Counted from the stretch's first letter, positions 38,370-48,236 are shown. The stretch is 62,605 nt of DNA from Sergeia podlipaevii (GCA_030849805.1 JASANZ010002174.1:1-62605); one strand, 5' to 3'. Translations and numbers: made by a program. Notes: generated by a model from the letters alone, not told the origin.

Positions 38370-39230
38370 GTAGTTCTCTGCCTTTTGAGGTGCCTCTAAA
38401 AAATTAAACCAAACAGAAAGCCGCTACTCTATTTACAACAAAAAGAAATCTCTATCAATACAAACGGTAGTTACAGAGAAATGGCACTGTTGCAAAAGAC
38501 AGCGGCTCACGCAACCACGTTTTCGATAATGCACTATCGAATCGACGAGCTCCAAGCGCAAGCAGGTATGTTTCAAAAAAAAAAAAAAAGAGCAGAGCAG
38601 AGCAAGCAAAATTTATAAAAGTGAAGATGCCACAATTTGCTTCGGACAGTGATCGGTGCAAGGCATACGCACGCAATCTCCACTCAATAATACTCATACA
38701 CAACAAACAAAGGGTGTTTAAATATATATATGCACCATCGGGTAATGTCGTCGTAAGATGTTCATTAATACTTCTTCTTTTTAAGTGTCTCCCACACCTT
38801 TATGCTGGTGTACGTATAGCGCGCCATTCAGTCGTTGACTCCGAGTTTTACCGTTGACACCATTCTCGCCTCTCCCTCTTGCATTTCCCTCCATTCATCT
38901 ATCACATTATCAAAAAATCCTGTATCACACAGCGTACATCTTTGTTGTCTTTCACTCACTTTAAGAATAACCCGTTCGGCGAGTCTGATTGATTACGAAG
39001 TAAAAAAAGAAAAGAAAAAATAAATAGATAAATAGTACAGACCTAATATGCTGTCTTGACTTCTTCACATTCTTTTTTTTGCTACCAGAAACAGTCTCCT
39101 CAACTGTTGATGAGTGAACTTGTATTGGAACAGCAAACTTTGTGACATCAAAAGCATACAAACCGGTCTATCACCGCTTGCGGATTGACTTCCTCGCCGT
39201 TCAACGCCCTCATCCATCCTATCACAAATG
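38370..39230. other. Intergenic between CCT theta and LRR protein genes
   Basis: An A-run at 38577-38589 fits the LRR gene pyrimidine tract. At about 38768-38960 the skew is reversed, with C/T-rich DNA on the plus strand; this would be purine-rich in the CCT theta 3' UTR. No gene seen. Confidence 0.6.
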
Positions 39231-40844
39231 CTAATCCTCATCGCGAGCCTGGTCACCGCGTGGCTTTGGGCCGCCAGCTTGCTTGGCAACAATGATCTGA
39301 TTGACAGACAGAACGGTGAGAACGGTGTCAGTTGCGAGCCTAACAGCCCAGAACTTGGTAAGATAAGGTTCCAGGATGCCCATCTCCAAGGCGTTGAGCG
39401 TGGTGCCGTCCTCTATGTTGATGCCCTGATGCTTCTTGCCGGCGTTGTGCTCAGCCTCAAGCTGAGTCACCATATCCGTGCCGTTAAAGCCACTAACCTC
39501 TGCAAGTGTGCGAGCCACCACCTCAAAGCTAGCCGCGTACTTGCGCACAGCGTACTGATCAAGGCCTGGGTTTGCCTCAGCATACAGGGTAAGTTCGCGC
39601 TGAAGCTCCATCTCGACAGCGCCGGCACCTGCAACCAGGCGCTTGTCCTTCGTAATAGCCTTGAACACGTTCACGCCATCATCAATGGCCCTCTCAACAT
39701 CGTCAAGGTTGTTCTGGGTCGCACCACGGACAACAATAGTCGACAGCTTAGAGTCGTCCTTGTCCTGGGCAAAAGTCGTGATGTTCTTGCCACCAACATC
39801 GACCACGTCAACAGCATCGCAGGAGCCCATGTCCTCCACGGTTGGGGCGTCCAGGCGATTCAGAGTGCGAGCGGCAACAGCGGAGCAGAGACGGCGCAGC
39901 TCAAACTTAGAAGGCACGCGGACAGCCATCATACCGAGACGGTTGATAAAGTGAAGTGCAAGATCGCCAAAGGTAGAGTTGGACACAATCACGTTGACTC
40001 CCGTCTTGTGAATATTGGTGATAATCTCCTCCATGATATCCTCCTCCTTGCGAGAGTACTGGATGAGATCCTCCGCATTTTCAATGAGAGCGGTACCCTT
40101 GGTCTCCAGAGATGGCACGTCTACGGCGCAGCTGTAAACGCCAATCTTTGCCTTCGTCAAGTGCTTCAAAGTGCTCTCCGTAGAACGACCAATCACAAAG
40201 CCCTTCACGAGCTTTGAGGCGAGAATAGACTCGCCATCCAGCTTCACAACGCGGACATTGTCTACGTTAAAGGAGCGCACATTGGATGGGCACGCGTTGA
40301 TGCAGGCCTCGGTTACCAGTTCAGCAAGAAAATTCTCGTACCCGTACTGCTTGGATGCAATAGCGGTGCGGATGGCAGCGAACATATCCGCCTTCACGAG
40401 GCAGTCATCCACGGACTGCGCAATCATGCCCTCGAGCAGCTCCAGACTCTTGTTACCGGCCTTTTTGTATCCTTCAATGATGTCACTGGGGTGCAGGCCC
40501 ATACGCACAAGAGACTCCGCCTGAGAAAGGAACTCACCAGCCAGTGTAACAACAAAGTTAGTGCCATCGCCAACCTCCTCCTGCATGGCCTTCGAGGCCT
40601 GCACCAAAAGCTTCGCAGCGGGGTGCTCCACCTCAAGCTCACGCAGAATGGTAGCGGCGTCGTGTGTCACAATCAACTTGTTCAAACTGTTGATAACCAT
40701 CTTACACAGCCCATATGGGCCCATGGAGCTTCGAGTGATCTTGGACAGCTCACGGCAAGCCTGAATATTTTTGATGACCGGATCATCCACAAAAGTGGAT
40801 CCATCCTTCAACATCGACTGCGGGCCATTTTGCATAAACGACAT
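39231..40844 (-). CDS. CCT8: T-complex protein 1 subunit theta (CCT8)
   Basis: 537 residues from the ATG at 40844. One of eight subunits of the cytosolic chaperonin that folds tubulin and actin, both abundant in trypanosomatids. Hallmarks of a group II chaperonin are clear: RSSMGPYGLCKMVIN, THDAATILRELEVEHPAAKLL, and the ATP-site GDGTNFVV in place of the usual GDGTT (a theta-subunit trait). LVAGAGAVEMELQREL is also present. The theta subunit is recognised from the N-terminus (KDGSTFVDDPVIKNIQACRELSKITRSSMGP). The tail is short and acidic (RGDQARDED). The frame extends upstream 36 codons only as pyrimidine-tract translation. Confidence 0.95.
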   Translation of the reverse strand: MSFMQNGPQSMLKDGSTFVDDPVIKNIQACRELSKITRSSMGPYGLCKMVINSLNKLIVTHDAATILRELEVEHPAAKLLVQASKAMQEEVGDGTNFVVTLAGEFLSQAESLVRMGLHPSDIIEGYKKAGNKSLELLEGMIAQSVDDCLVKADMFAAIRTAIASKQYGYENFLAELVTEACINACPSNVRSFNVDNVRVVKLDGESILASKLVKGFVIGRSTESTLKHLTKAKIGVYSCAVDVPSLETKGTALIENAEDLIQYSRKEEDIMEEIITNIHKTGVNVIVSNSTFGDLALHFINRLGMMAVRVPSKFELRRLCSAVAARTLNRLDAPTVEDMGSCDAVDVVDVGGKNITTFAQDKDDSKLSTIVVRGATQNNLDDVERAIDDGVNVFKAITKDKRLVAGAGAVEMELQRELTLYAEANPGLDQYAVRKYAASFEVVARTLAEVSGFNGTDMVTQLEAEHNAGKKHQGINIEDGTTLNALEMGILEPYLTKFWAVRLATDTVLTVLSVNQIIVAKQAGGPKPRGDQARDED

Positions 40845-41415
40845 CTTGACAAGATTCACAGAAAGTGCAGCAGTTTCGTATTGCTTGACTAGATTCTTGC
40901 GGTTCTTGACAGTAAAAAGAGCTCCTAGGGTTACTAAGTGTAGGTAAACCAATATGTTATTTTTTCTTTTAGAAGACTATGCGTTGCCACAGAAAGAGAA
41001 AAAAAGAAGTAAAGATACGAGAAGATAGTCCAAACTTTAGAAAAAAAAAAAAAAAGGGTTCTTGCCATCATATTGCCTTGTCTAACAAGCAAACAAAAAG
41101 CATCCACGCACACACGAAAAGGCGGAAAAAGCCGCACGTCAAAGAGCATTCTCTCCTCTTCCTATAAATTTAAGGCAGCATATCAAGTAGCTTTGGCTGG
41201 TGGTTACTTTCGATGCTATATTATTAGTAAAAAAAACTTCATTAACGAACAAAAAAAAGCGCATCATTGGTGCAATCAGAACACAGTCTCTACTACGCTA
41301 CAAAGAGCAAGGGTTCACCTTAGTCGTTGAAGAGGCACCAAGTGACTTAAGCGGTTACAGTAGTACTGTCTCATTATATTAGCCTTTCGGAGAGGGATAT
41401 AAGCAAGTCGTCTAT
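40845..41415. other. Intergenic between L1-like and CCT theta genes
   Basis: A 15-base A-run at 41041-41055 is the likely main pyrimidine tract for CCT theta. No gene seen. Confidence 0.6.
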
Positions 41416-42240
41416 TTAGCTTTCAACGCGCGCTTTTTTCGCAGCACCCTCCGTCTCTGCTACGTCTCCTGCCGCCCGCAGACTCCTTGAAAACTTGAAA
41501 GGATGTCCAAACAAAGGAAGACCGGCGCGCTTACCCTCAGCATTGGTGCCGGCAACACGAATATGCAAGATGCGATCCAGTGAAGCTCCCTGGCGGTGCT
41601 TAGTAAACTTATCAATAAAGCACATAAGATTCTCCTCAATCTCTGCAACAGTCATACCAGTATGGCCGATACGACTGGTGATGGCATTTTGACCACGGCG
41701 GGAGACTACGACAGTCTTGGTAGCATCGTGGAGCGTCTTCTCAAATGGACCCTTCTTTGCTACCCACACGGGCAGCTTCTGATGACCAAGAAACTCCCCG
41801 GAGAGCTGCTTTGGATAGGTGTGCACGCCGTACACAATGAAGTTATCATAACTTTTTGAGAAGGCGCGCACGGCGACGGGATCAGAAACCTTCGCGTTGA
41901 GCTTGCTCGTATCAATCACACGCTTCACACGCTGAGCAACCTCATCTCCATCTTCGCAAAGAGACAGCACCTTATTCTTGAAGGCACGCTGGGGTGGAGG
42001 GGTAATGACGCAGATCGTTCCATGCATAACTTCGTTCGGAACCACGAAATAAAGAGGGACGCGGTGCGCTGCTGGCGCAACAAGAAAGGCAATTTCAACG
42101 TCGACGCTAACATGGCTATCTTGGCGCACTGGGGCAAAAAGATTCTGGACGTCGTCACCCTTGTCGCTTACGTTGCTGCTTGACTGAAGAAACTTGCATA
42201 GCTGGGTAACAGCCTCCGTGGTATTAGCAAGCGATTCCAT
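41416..42240 (-). CDS. Ribosomal protein L1-like nucleolar protein (RSL1D1/Utp30/Cic1 type)
   Basis: 274 residues. The protein is an L1-type RNA-binding fold: an N-terminal lobe with FLVAPAAHRVPLYFVVPNEVM, then a central insertion with GTICVITPPPQRAFKNK and FDNFIVYG-like IVYGVHTYPKQLSGEFLGHQKLPVW. KTVVVSRRGQNAITSRIGHTGMTVAEIEENLMCFIDKF matches the end of the domain. It is not the canonical ribosomal L10a, which is shorter and more basic, but the eukaryotic L1-domain group that acts in nucleolar pre-ribosome maturation. The tail is basic with a short acidic motif (EGAAKKARVES), consistent with nucleolar targeting. ATG at 42240. Confidence 0.85.
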   Translation of the reverse strand: MESLANTTEAVTQLCKFLQSSSNVSDKGDDVQNLFAPVRQDSHVSVDVEIAFLVAPAAHRVPLYFVVPNEVMHGTICVITPPPQRAFKNKVLSLCEDGDEVAQRVKRVIDTSKLNAKVSDPVAVRAFSKSYDNFIVYGVHTYPKQLSGEFLGHQKLPVWVAKKGPFEKTLHDATKTVVVSRRGQNAITSRIGHTGMTVAEIEENLMCFIDKFTKHRQGASLDRILHIRVAGTNAEGKRAGLPLFGHPFKFSRSLRAAGDVAETEGAAKKARVES

Positions 42241-42668
42241 TAGATGGGAAGTATACTATTCAGTGTATATGCGTTGATCTGTGCGGGCGTATTGAAAGCC
42301 TAGGAGACGCTATTTGGGCTTGAAAAAAAAAAAAAAGATACAGAAAAAAAAGTTGAGGGAGAAGAAGGATGTGTAAGACAACGAGCCCTAATGTCAAGAT
42401 AGCATCACCAAAAAAAAAAGCGGCCACTTTCCTTTTCAAATATCTTCCTAAAAAAAGAAGAAAAAAAAACAGCGCCGTGTCACAACCACAAGACAAACAG
42501 CAAATGATAACAACAACAAAAAGAACTAGAGCCGCCAAAGCGCGCCGACGCAATGATCGAATCACTTGATTTCATTTCCTCACCATTCGTGGCGTTGAAG
42601 AACAACAATAATAATAATAAAAAAACAGACGAGTACTATGATGTCTCCATAAGTATGATGTCGGTGAA
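42241..42668. other. Intergenic between KREPA protein and L1-like genes
   Basis: A-runs at 42323-42335, 42411-42419 and 42461-42469; short AAT repeats near 42607-42622. No gene seen. Confidence 0.6.
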
Positions 42669-44516
42669 CTATTTTGACACTTTCGCAATCATTCCTGTGG
42701 GCTGCGAAACCATGATGACAGGAACTGAGTAATTCTTCTCGGTAGAGGACTCGAATACAGGCAATAGTCGTAAGGAACCAGCTGCAAAAATAATGTCCTG
42801 TCGCCGAATTGAGGCGTCCACAAACTCGTGGCACTCACCAACACACCTCAGCACCAAAGTTTCGCCAGATCCATCATTGTTGTCGTTGACGAACACAGTT
42901 ACTTGTGAGGAATCGCCGTCTAGGAGCTCAATATCCAACACAACACCCACAATCGTCGTGTTGGCTATAGATTGTGCGTGCGGAACAATCTCCGTTTCTG
43001 TCCAGCATGACTCGCGCGCGTGAGATCTAAACGGTGTAGTCATTGTAAGATCCACTGGACTTGGAACATAAGCGGGCAAATCAGGCAGGAGCCGCTTCCT
43101 GCTTTTTGTAGAATGAGATGGGAGATCTACGTCATGCTTTGCTTTTGAGTGCATGCGCATACCCTCATATGTGCTAAATGTGCGGTCGCACGAACCGCAC
43201 TTATGCTCCGTAGCTTCTGTAGTACTTGTAAAAGTTGCTTGTGAAAATCCAGCTGCCCCCTCAAGGCCAGCGCTCATAGACTGACCCAGCCACTGAGCAG
43301 GGTCCTGTGCAGGCATCTCCCCAGCAGCAATAAATGGGCTAGGCGCGAATGCCAAGGCGGCTGGGGACAGAAAAGGAGATGCTACCTCAGCATTCGTAAA
43401 CGGAGATGGCGAGCCGCTAGAAGATGTAGTTGCTGCTTCGATTTCTGCACTAAATGGCGAAGTTGGAAACGGGGATGTAGGCTGTGAAGTCGCAGCACCA
43501 GCAAACGGGGAGATCCCCACAACGGGACTGCTAGCAAACGGCGAAGCAACGATGTCCCCAACGGAGGCAGTGTTTGTGGTAGCAGTTGGAGGTATTGCTG
43601 TCTTTGCAACCAAAGAAGAGACGGTTGGGCAGGCATCTTGGCCAAATAGCGGTAGTTGGCCAAATGGTGTGACAGGTGCCGTGGTAGTCTCACTTTTAGA
43701 AGGTCGCTGATTCAAAGCAGAATTCTGGGCAGCCGGCGAAGGCACGAAGATGGTCCTAACAAGAGGGTTAGAGGAAGCAGCACAACGGAAGGGCCCTCGC
43801 CTTAACCCATTCTCTGTTGCCAATGCGTACGCATCCTCATATGTGACCGCATAGACATCAAATAAAGAATCACTTAGGACGGAAGAAGATGCGCACTGCG
43901 TGTCTGCAGCCAGAACAAACGGATCGGAACCTTCTGGGCTCACTGCTGCATATAAGTGATCAACCCCATCCTCGGGGGAAGCTGCAAACACCTTCATCAC
44001 CATAGAACTGTGAACAAAGCCGTCACCAAGTCTTTTAACACCAATTGAATCCCAGACAGTAAGCAGCTCCTGCATTGCAACATCACTGATAGAGTGGTCC
44101 GGCTCATGAAGGGGCTTCGGAGTGGGACGAGAGCGCCGCACTACCTTACGCTCCTCTTCCGCAAAAACGGGCATCTGAGTAGGTACTTGTGGAGGCCCAG
44201 TTGCACGTGGCGCTTCAGGCGTGTCGCATGGACCCGCACCGAGCTCGATAGACCCGTCACCGCAATGTGCCTGTTGTAAATGCAACTTTGCTGCCATTTC
44301 AAGACGAAATGCTTTTTTGCAGATACTGCAATGAAATTTCTTTTCTACCGAAGAGCTCTGAGCGCGTGATTGCGTATAAAGCGTGGCAGAAGGTACCACC
44401 CTCACGTACGAAGTGCTGCACCTCAGCGTGTAAAAAACACATTGCGACAGAGTTCTTCCAGAGATGAGGAAAGCGGGCAGCCTCCCAAATAACTGACGAC
44501 TAATTCTACGATTCAT
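42669..44516 (-). CDS. Mitochondrial RNA-editing zinc-finger/OB-fold protein (KREPA1/KREPA2 type)
   Basis: 615 residues. The N-terminus (MNRRISRQLFGRLPAFLISGRTLSQ) is a strong mitochondrial targeting peptide. Two C2H2 fingers follow: CSICKKAFRLEMAAKLHLQQAH (about 81-102) and CGSCDRTFSTYEGMRMHSKAKH (about 441-462). The C-terminal ~120 residues form an OB-fold (TTIVGVVLDIELLD, then VTVFVNDNN and ETLVLRCVG). Two fingers plus a C-terminal OB-fold is the signature of KREPA1 (MP81) and KREPA2 (MP63), scaffold proteins of the ~20S editosome that bind the ligases and other KREPA OB-folds. The length favours KREPA2 but does not prove it. Between the fingers lies a low-complexity region with seven SPF motifs. 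The splice acceptor is 13 nt before the ATG. Confidence 0.87.
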   Translation of the reverse strand: MNRRISRQLFGRLPAFLISGRTLSQCVFYTLRCSTSYVRVVPSATLYTQSRAQSSSVEKKFHCSICKKAFRLEMAAKLHLQQAHCGDGSIELGAGPCDTPEAPRATGPPQVPTQMPVFAEEERKVVRRSRPTPKPLHEPDHSISDVAMQELLTVWDSIGVKRLGDGFVHSSMVMKVFAASPEDGVDHLYAAVSPEGSDPFVLAADTQCASSSVLSDSLFDVYAVTYEDAYALATENGLRRGPFRCAASSNPLVRTIFVPSPAAQNSALNQRPSKSETTTAPVTPFGQLPLFGQDACPTVSSLVAKTAIPPTATTNTASVGDIVASPFASSPVVGISPFAGAATSQPTSPFPTSPFSAEIEAATTSSSGSPSPFTNAEVASPFLSPAALAFAPSPFIAAGEMPAQDPAQWLGQSMSAGLEGAAGFSQATFTSTTEATEHKCGSCDRTFSTYEGMRMHSKAKHDVDLPSHSTKSRKRLLPDLPAYVPSPVDLTMTTPFRSHARESCWTETEIVPHAQSIANTTIVGVVLDIELLDGDSSQVTVFVNDNNDGSGETLVLRCVGECHEFVDASIRRQDIIFAAGSLRLLPVFESSTEKNYSVPVIMVSQPTGMIAKVSK

Positions 44517-44529
44517 GTTTCCTTTTTTC

Positions 44530-44572
44530 CTGCAACGATATGGAAAAGAGAGAAGTTAAAGAGAAAAAAAAA
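44530..44572 (-). promoter_or_regulatory. Putative SL trans-splice acceptor of KREPA gene
   Basis: On the coding strand a C/T-rich tract (complement of about 44541-44572) runs into CATATCGTTGCAG, AG at the complement of 44530-44531, only 13 nt upstream of the ATG at 44516. A textbook site. Confidence 0.65.
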
Positions 44573-44797
44573 CATTTGGAACCCAAAAGATGAATAAGCT
44601 GAAAGAACGAAGATACAACAGTTTAAATTATAAGAATAGAGTTAAAACAAACATAGAAACACGATTGCCAACATGAAAAGTACATTTTCATTATTAAATA
44701 AAAGGATGTTCTCGAACTTAGAATACAATGTATGTAAAAAAAAAAAAGGCAAACAACATACCCCTCACAAAACCATGTTATATATATATAAAAAGGA

Positions 44798-45169
44798 TCA
44801 CGTATCCGCAATTCGAACAATGGAGCCAAAGCAATCGGTGATCAGTAAATTTGTTTCGTTCAAATATCCCTCGTGCACAGGAACATATCTAGGTCGCGAA
44901 AACAACTTTGAGACAACATGCACCAAGCTGCCCTGCTGAATGTTTTGAACGCAGTACTTAACTATATCAGCACCTCGACACCGTAGCACGTAAGCTTCCT
45001 GAGACACAATAGACATTTCATGACTCACGTGAGCGCTTTTCCCACAGCCTGTGAGCAGCAGACTACACGACCACACTGGCTCGCCATTAAGCATCCCTCT
45101 TGATGGTTTTTGCACAACGGCAACGCACATGTGAAGTGAAATTTGAGAAGCCACCCCAGCGCACTTCAT
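44798..45169 (-). CDS. Small OB-fold protein, SSB/KREPA-like
   Basis: 123 residues. The second half reads as the end of an SSB-type OB-fold: VLRCRGADIVKYCVQNIQQGSLVHVVSKLF, then the variable loop and NLLITDCFGSIVRI as the last strand. In SSB proteins the same places hold an AE.C.KYL.KG..V.V.G.L pattern. KREPA3-A6 of the editosome share this fold. The N-terminus (ASQISLHMCVAVVQKP, NGEPVWSCSLLLTG) gives the first strands. There is no obvious mitochondrial presequence, so the location is unclear; the first residues MKCAGVASQ are not typical. It lies directly upstream of the KREPA gene with a 281-bp spacer. Functional linkage is inference. ATG at 45169. Confidence 0.68.
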   Translation of the reverse strand: MKCAGVASQISLHMCVAVVQKPSRGMLNGEPVWSCSLLLTGCGKSAHVSHEMSIVSQEAYVLRCRGADIVKYCVQNIQQGSLVHVVSKLFSRPRYVPVHEGYLNETNLLITDCFGSIVRIADT

Positions 45170-46283
45170 TGACGACTAATAGGCAAATGTATTGCAAAGA
45201 ATAGAGACCCCTACGCTAACAATTGCTTTATTGTGCCTTAAGCTCTGCTACTAACATGCCGTAGGTAAAAAAAGAAAAGAGAGAGAGAAGCGACCAAAAA
45301 ATTATAAAGTTTTTTCTTAGTGAATACATAAAAGCAAGACTGGTAAAACTCAGAGATCGTACTGCAAGGTGTACATGTGAAAAAGAAAAAAATGAAGCAA
45401 AAGCACATATAAATTTGCTTCACTAGGAGAAGCCCACGTGCACACACTAGCCCATTTCTTCTTCTTCTACACCAACGCCAAGGCAAGGTGCATCAATCTC
45501 TGCTAAAAGCCAGCCTATTCTTGATGTAGTGTGCCACTATGAGCAAAGCACCTGTCACGGGAATAAATCGCTTGTGTACGTTTTTCTTCCTCGTTTGTCC
45601 TTTGTCTACCTAGCGTTAAAAATATTTTTTATATCGATTGATTTTCATTTTTTTTTTTTTCGGAGCCCAATTCACCAATCAATCGTCATTTTTTTTCTTT
45701 TCATTTTTTTATCCTTCTTTCTTTCTTTCTTTCATTTCATCTCCCTTTTTTTCGCAGAGCACATGAAAATATCTTTTCTCTTGGTAAAGAACCCTGACAG
45801 ACACTGACTCCATCATCTTTCCATTTGTGTAAAACGGAATAGGATAACTATTCGTTTAGTTGTCGCTTTCCTTAGATATACACCCGAGGGGACGTATATA
45901 GTCAATCAAAAAAAGAAAGCTCAGTCTGTATTATGTACTGATTCTGCGCAGCACTGCATAACAAAAAAAATGAGAAAAAAACTGAAGATTGACTAATGTA
46001 AAAAAAAAAAAAACGGGTGGCCAGCACTTATATAAATTGGTTCTAAGAGGTGCACCACTCTCGACTAAAAATCAGTAGTGCGTAAACAAACAACACTGTT
46101 GTTCCCTCCCCCACTTACCATAAAGGTTTCTGCGTGCACTTAAAAAATAAACATAAAAATAAAAGTAATAAAAGGAATAGGAAGGCACGAAAAATTCAAG
46201 TGAACATTTTGAATCCGCTATTTTAATAGCAGATGTTCGAGTCCTCTCACTTGCATGTCTGCAATCCTGTTCGCCGATAATGC
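45170..46283. other. Intergenic between PDI and OB-fold genes, with reversed-skew block
   Basis: The second-longest gap. The right part has A-runs as elsewhere (45966-45973, 45999-46013). At 45634-45755 the plus strand becomes strongly T/C-rich, with T12, T8 and CTTT repeats followed by CGCAG, then an ATG that opens only 14 codons. No gene is supported on either strand. Confidence 0.6.
45634..45760 (+). repeat. Polypyrimidine island on the plus strand, with (CTTT)n
   Basis: T-runs at about 45648-45660 and 45689-45696 and four to five CTTT units at 45715-45733, ending TTTTTTTTCGCAG. This is the reverse of the strand asymmetry found elsewhere. It would be a polypurine block in the PDI transcript 3' UTR. 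Confidence 0.75.
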
Positions 46284-47687
46284 TTACAAGTCGCCATGGT
46301 CCTCAGAGTCGGGTTTGGGGATGGTGGAGTGCTCCTTCACGAAAGCAAGGAGGTCCGCAAAGGTACGGCCGCCGTTGTATGGAATAGGAGCGCTTTCTGC
46401 AGGGATGAAGTAAAGAGTGGGGAATCCCTGCACCTCATACTTCTCGCGGTCAACATCGTTGGCAGTAGCATCCATCTTTGCAATGACAACATCAGAGGAC
46501 TCCAGTTCCTTGGCAAGCTTCTCGAACTCAGGAAGAAGCGTCTTGCAGTGACCGCACCACGGAGCGTAGAACAGAACAAACAGATCCTTCTTACCCTCGT
46601 AATTGGCGATCGACTTGGCAACCAAGGTGGTGAGACCGTTAGTGGTCTCAACAGCCGGGATCTCCTCAGAGCGGATGGTGGGCAGCACCTCACCCTTGGC
46701 GTACTTCTCAATGAACTCAGATATGCTGGCCTCGTTGACTTCGGAAGTTGTAGGCTGCACATAGTGAACACGGTTGCGTCCAATGACAAAGGCGGGGTAC
46801 TTGGGGTTGGCAGGGACACCCATCTGCTGGCCGAGCCCACCGTATAAGTCGGCATTCACCCAGCAAAGAAAAAGAGTGTCGCGATGCTTGCGGGCGACAT
46901 CAACCATGGTTTGCTTTAGGTCCTCGCGAGTGTCCTTGCTGAGAAAGAGCCATCCAACGGGCTTCTCATTCTGGGAAATGTACATGGAGAAGGTATCGGG
47001 ATTGATCTCACCAAAAAAAGGAATGGGTGCGAGCTGCAGAAACTTCTCGATGTTGGACAGAATAACAGGACCAGTGTACGCCTCCTTCTCGTCCTTGCCA
47101 CCACGGTACACGACGATGCTTTCCATGGCATCGCTCGAGGAGACAGACTGGTCGGTCACGAGAACAAAGGTCATCTTGGAACGCATATCCTCGGCAATGC
47201 GAGACACAGCGGCAGCCAGAACAGTGTCCGCGGACTTGGTCATGACGAGGCACACAGTATTAGAGCTGTCCCTAATCTCCTTGAGTTCAGCCACAGAGGC
47301 AGCCGTCTTCATAGCAGGTCCAACCTGAGAGTTGAGATAGTTGGCGATGCCCTTGGCATCACGGGGACCAGCGTACTTCTCTGCTTCCTTTCCATTGCGG
47401 AAAACAATGAGGGTGGGGTAGCCCTCAACTTTGAAGCGAGAGCAGATACCCTCCTCCACCGTGCAGTCAACCTCCGCAAGCACACCACCTTCGAGCATCG
47501 TCGACGCCTTCTCAAATTCCGGAGCAATCTTCTTGCAGTGACCGCACCAAGGAGCGTAGAACTTGACGAGAACCATGCCGTTATTCTTGATAATATCATC
47601 AAAAGTTGCAGTGGTGCCCTTCAGGACCTCAGCAGAGGCCAAGCTCGTCACCAACAGCACTGTGGCCAGTGCAGCAAGCAGCTTCAT
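46284..47687 (-). CDS. Protein disulfide isomerase with two active thioredoxin domains
   Basis: 467 residues, the usual length of classical PDI (a-b-b'-a'). A signal peptide (MKLLAALATVLLVTSLASA, cleavage near 19-20) directs it to the ER. Both active sites are intact: APWCGHC at residues 45-51 and again near 374-380, flanked by KKIAPEFEKAS and KTLLPEFEKLAKE. The non-catalytic b domains lie between (RIAEDMRSKMTFVL..., PFFGEINPDTFSMYI). It forms and shuffles disulfides in secretory proteins. The C-terminus is SEDHGDL: the last two residues match the DL of ER-retention signals (KDEL, or MDDL in trypanosomes), but the HGDL form is unusual. ATG at 47687. Confidence 0.94.
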   Translation of the reverse strand: MKLLAALATVLLVTSLASAEVLKGTTATFDDIIKNNGMVLVKFYAPWCGHCKKIAPEFEKASTMLEGGVLAEVDCTVEEGICSRFKVEGYPTLIVFRNGKEAEKYAGPRDAKGIANYLNSQVGPAMKTAASVAELKEIRDSSNTVCLVMTKSADTVLAAAVSRIAEDMRSKMTFVLVTDQSVSSSDAMESIVVYRGGKDEKEAYTGPVILSNIEKFLQLAPIPFFGEINPDTFSMYISQNEKPVGWLFLSKDTREDLKQTMVDVARKHRDTLFLCWVNADLYGGLGQQMGVPANPKYPAFVIGRNRVHYVQPTTSEVNEASISEFIEKYAKGEVLPTIRSEEIPAVETTNGLTTLVAKSIANYEGKKDLFVLFYAPWCGHCKTLLPEFEKLAKELESSDVVIAKMDATANDVDREKYEVQGFPTLYFIPAESAPIPYNGGRTFADLLAFVKEHSTIPKPDSEDHGDL

Positions 47688-48184
47688 GGAAGTAACCTTG
47701 AGTTGAAACGTAAAGAGGAAAAGGATTTCTCTCGCTTGAGAAATAATAGCTTTAGAGGACTATATAGCTAATACAACTAACACCATACAACAACAAATAG
47801 CATTAAAAAAAAAATTGAAGAGAGAGGTAACAAAAATAGAGTACAAATAAGACAGCAATAGTATTATCACCATCAAAGAAGACCCGTAAAGCAGGTGCAC
47901 AAATGACCGATAGAATGTACCATAACAAGAACATAAAAGGGAAGACGTGCCCTAGGCATACCCGCAAATGAAATATGCAAAACTCAGCAAGAGAATCCCT
48001 CCGCATCAAAGCATCAACAGCATGTAAATCGTATTTGATGCATATACGTCAGTATATATGACAACCCTTTCGTGGAGTGTTGTGTAGAAATAAAGACAAT
48101 ATGTCGCTTAAGAAGCCCAGGTCATCCTTTAAGAGTGAATATACAGTGCCACCAAACCAAAAATTATTAAAATATGTTGTACGA

Positions 48185-48209
48185 CTCTCTCTCTCTCTCT
48201 CTCTCTCTC
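48185..48209. repeat. (CT)n microsatellite
   Basis: About twelve CT units on the plus strand, GA-rich in the desaturase 3' UTR. It is 27 bp from a TA repeat. Confidence 0.9.
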
Positions 48210-48236
48210 GCATCAGGAAAGCAAAATCGTACATAC

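Noticed and set aside
39228..40217. 329-codon plus-strand frame antisense to CCT theta
   Set aside because: Shadow of a well-conserved gene in the opposite frame; no protein family features of its own.
45529..45807. 92-codon plus-strand frame across the pyrimidine island
   Set aside because: Phe/Ile/Ser-rich translation of T-runs with no domain; the ATG after the AG opens only 14 codons.
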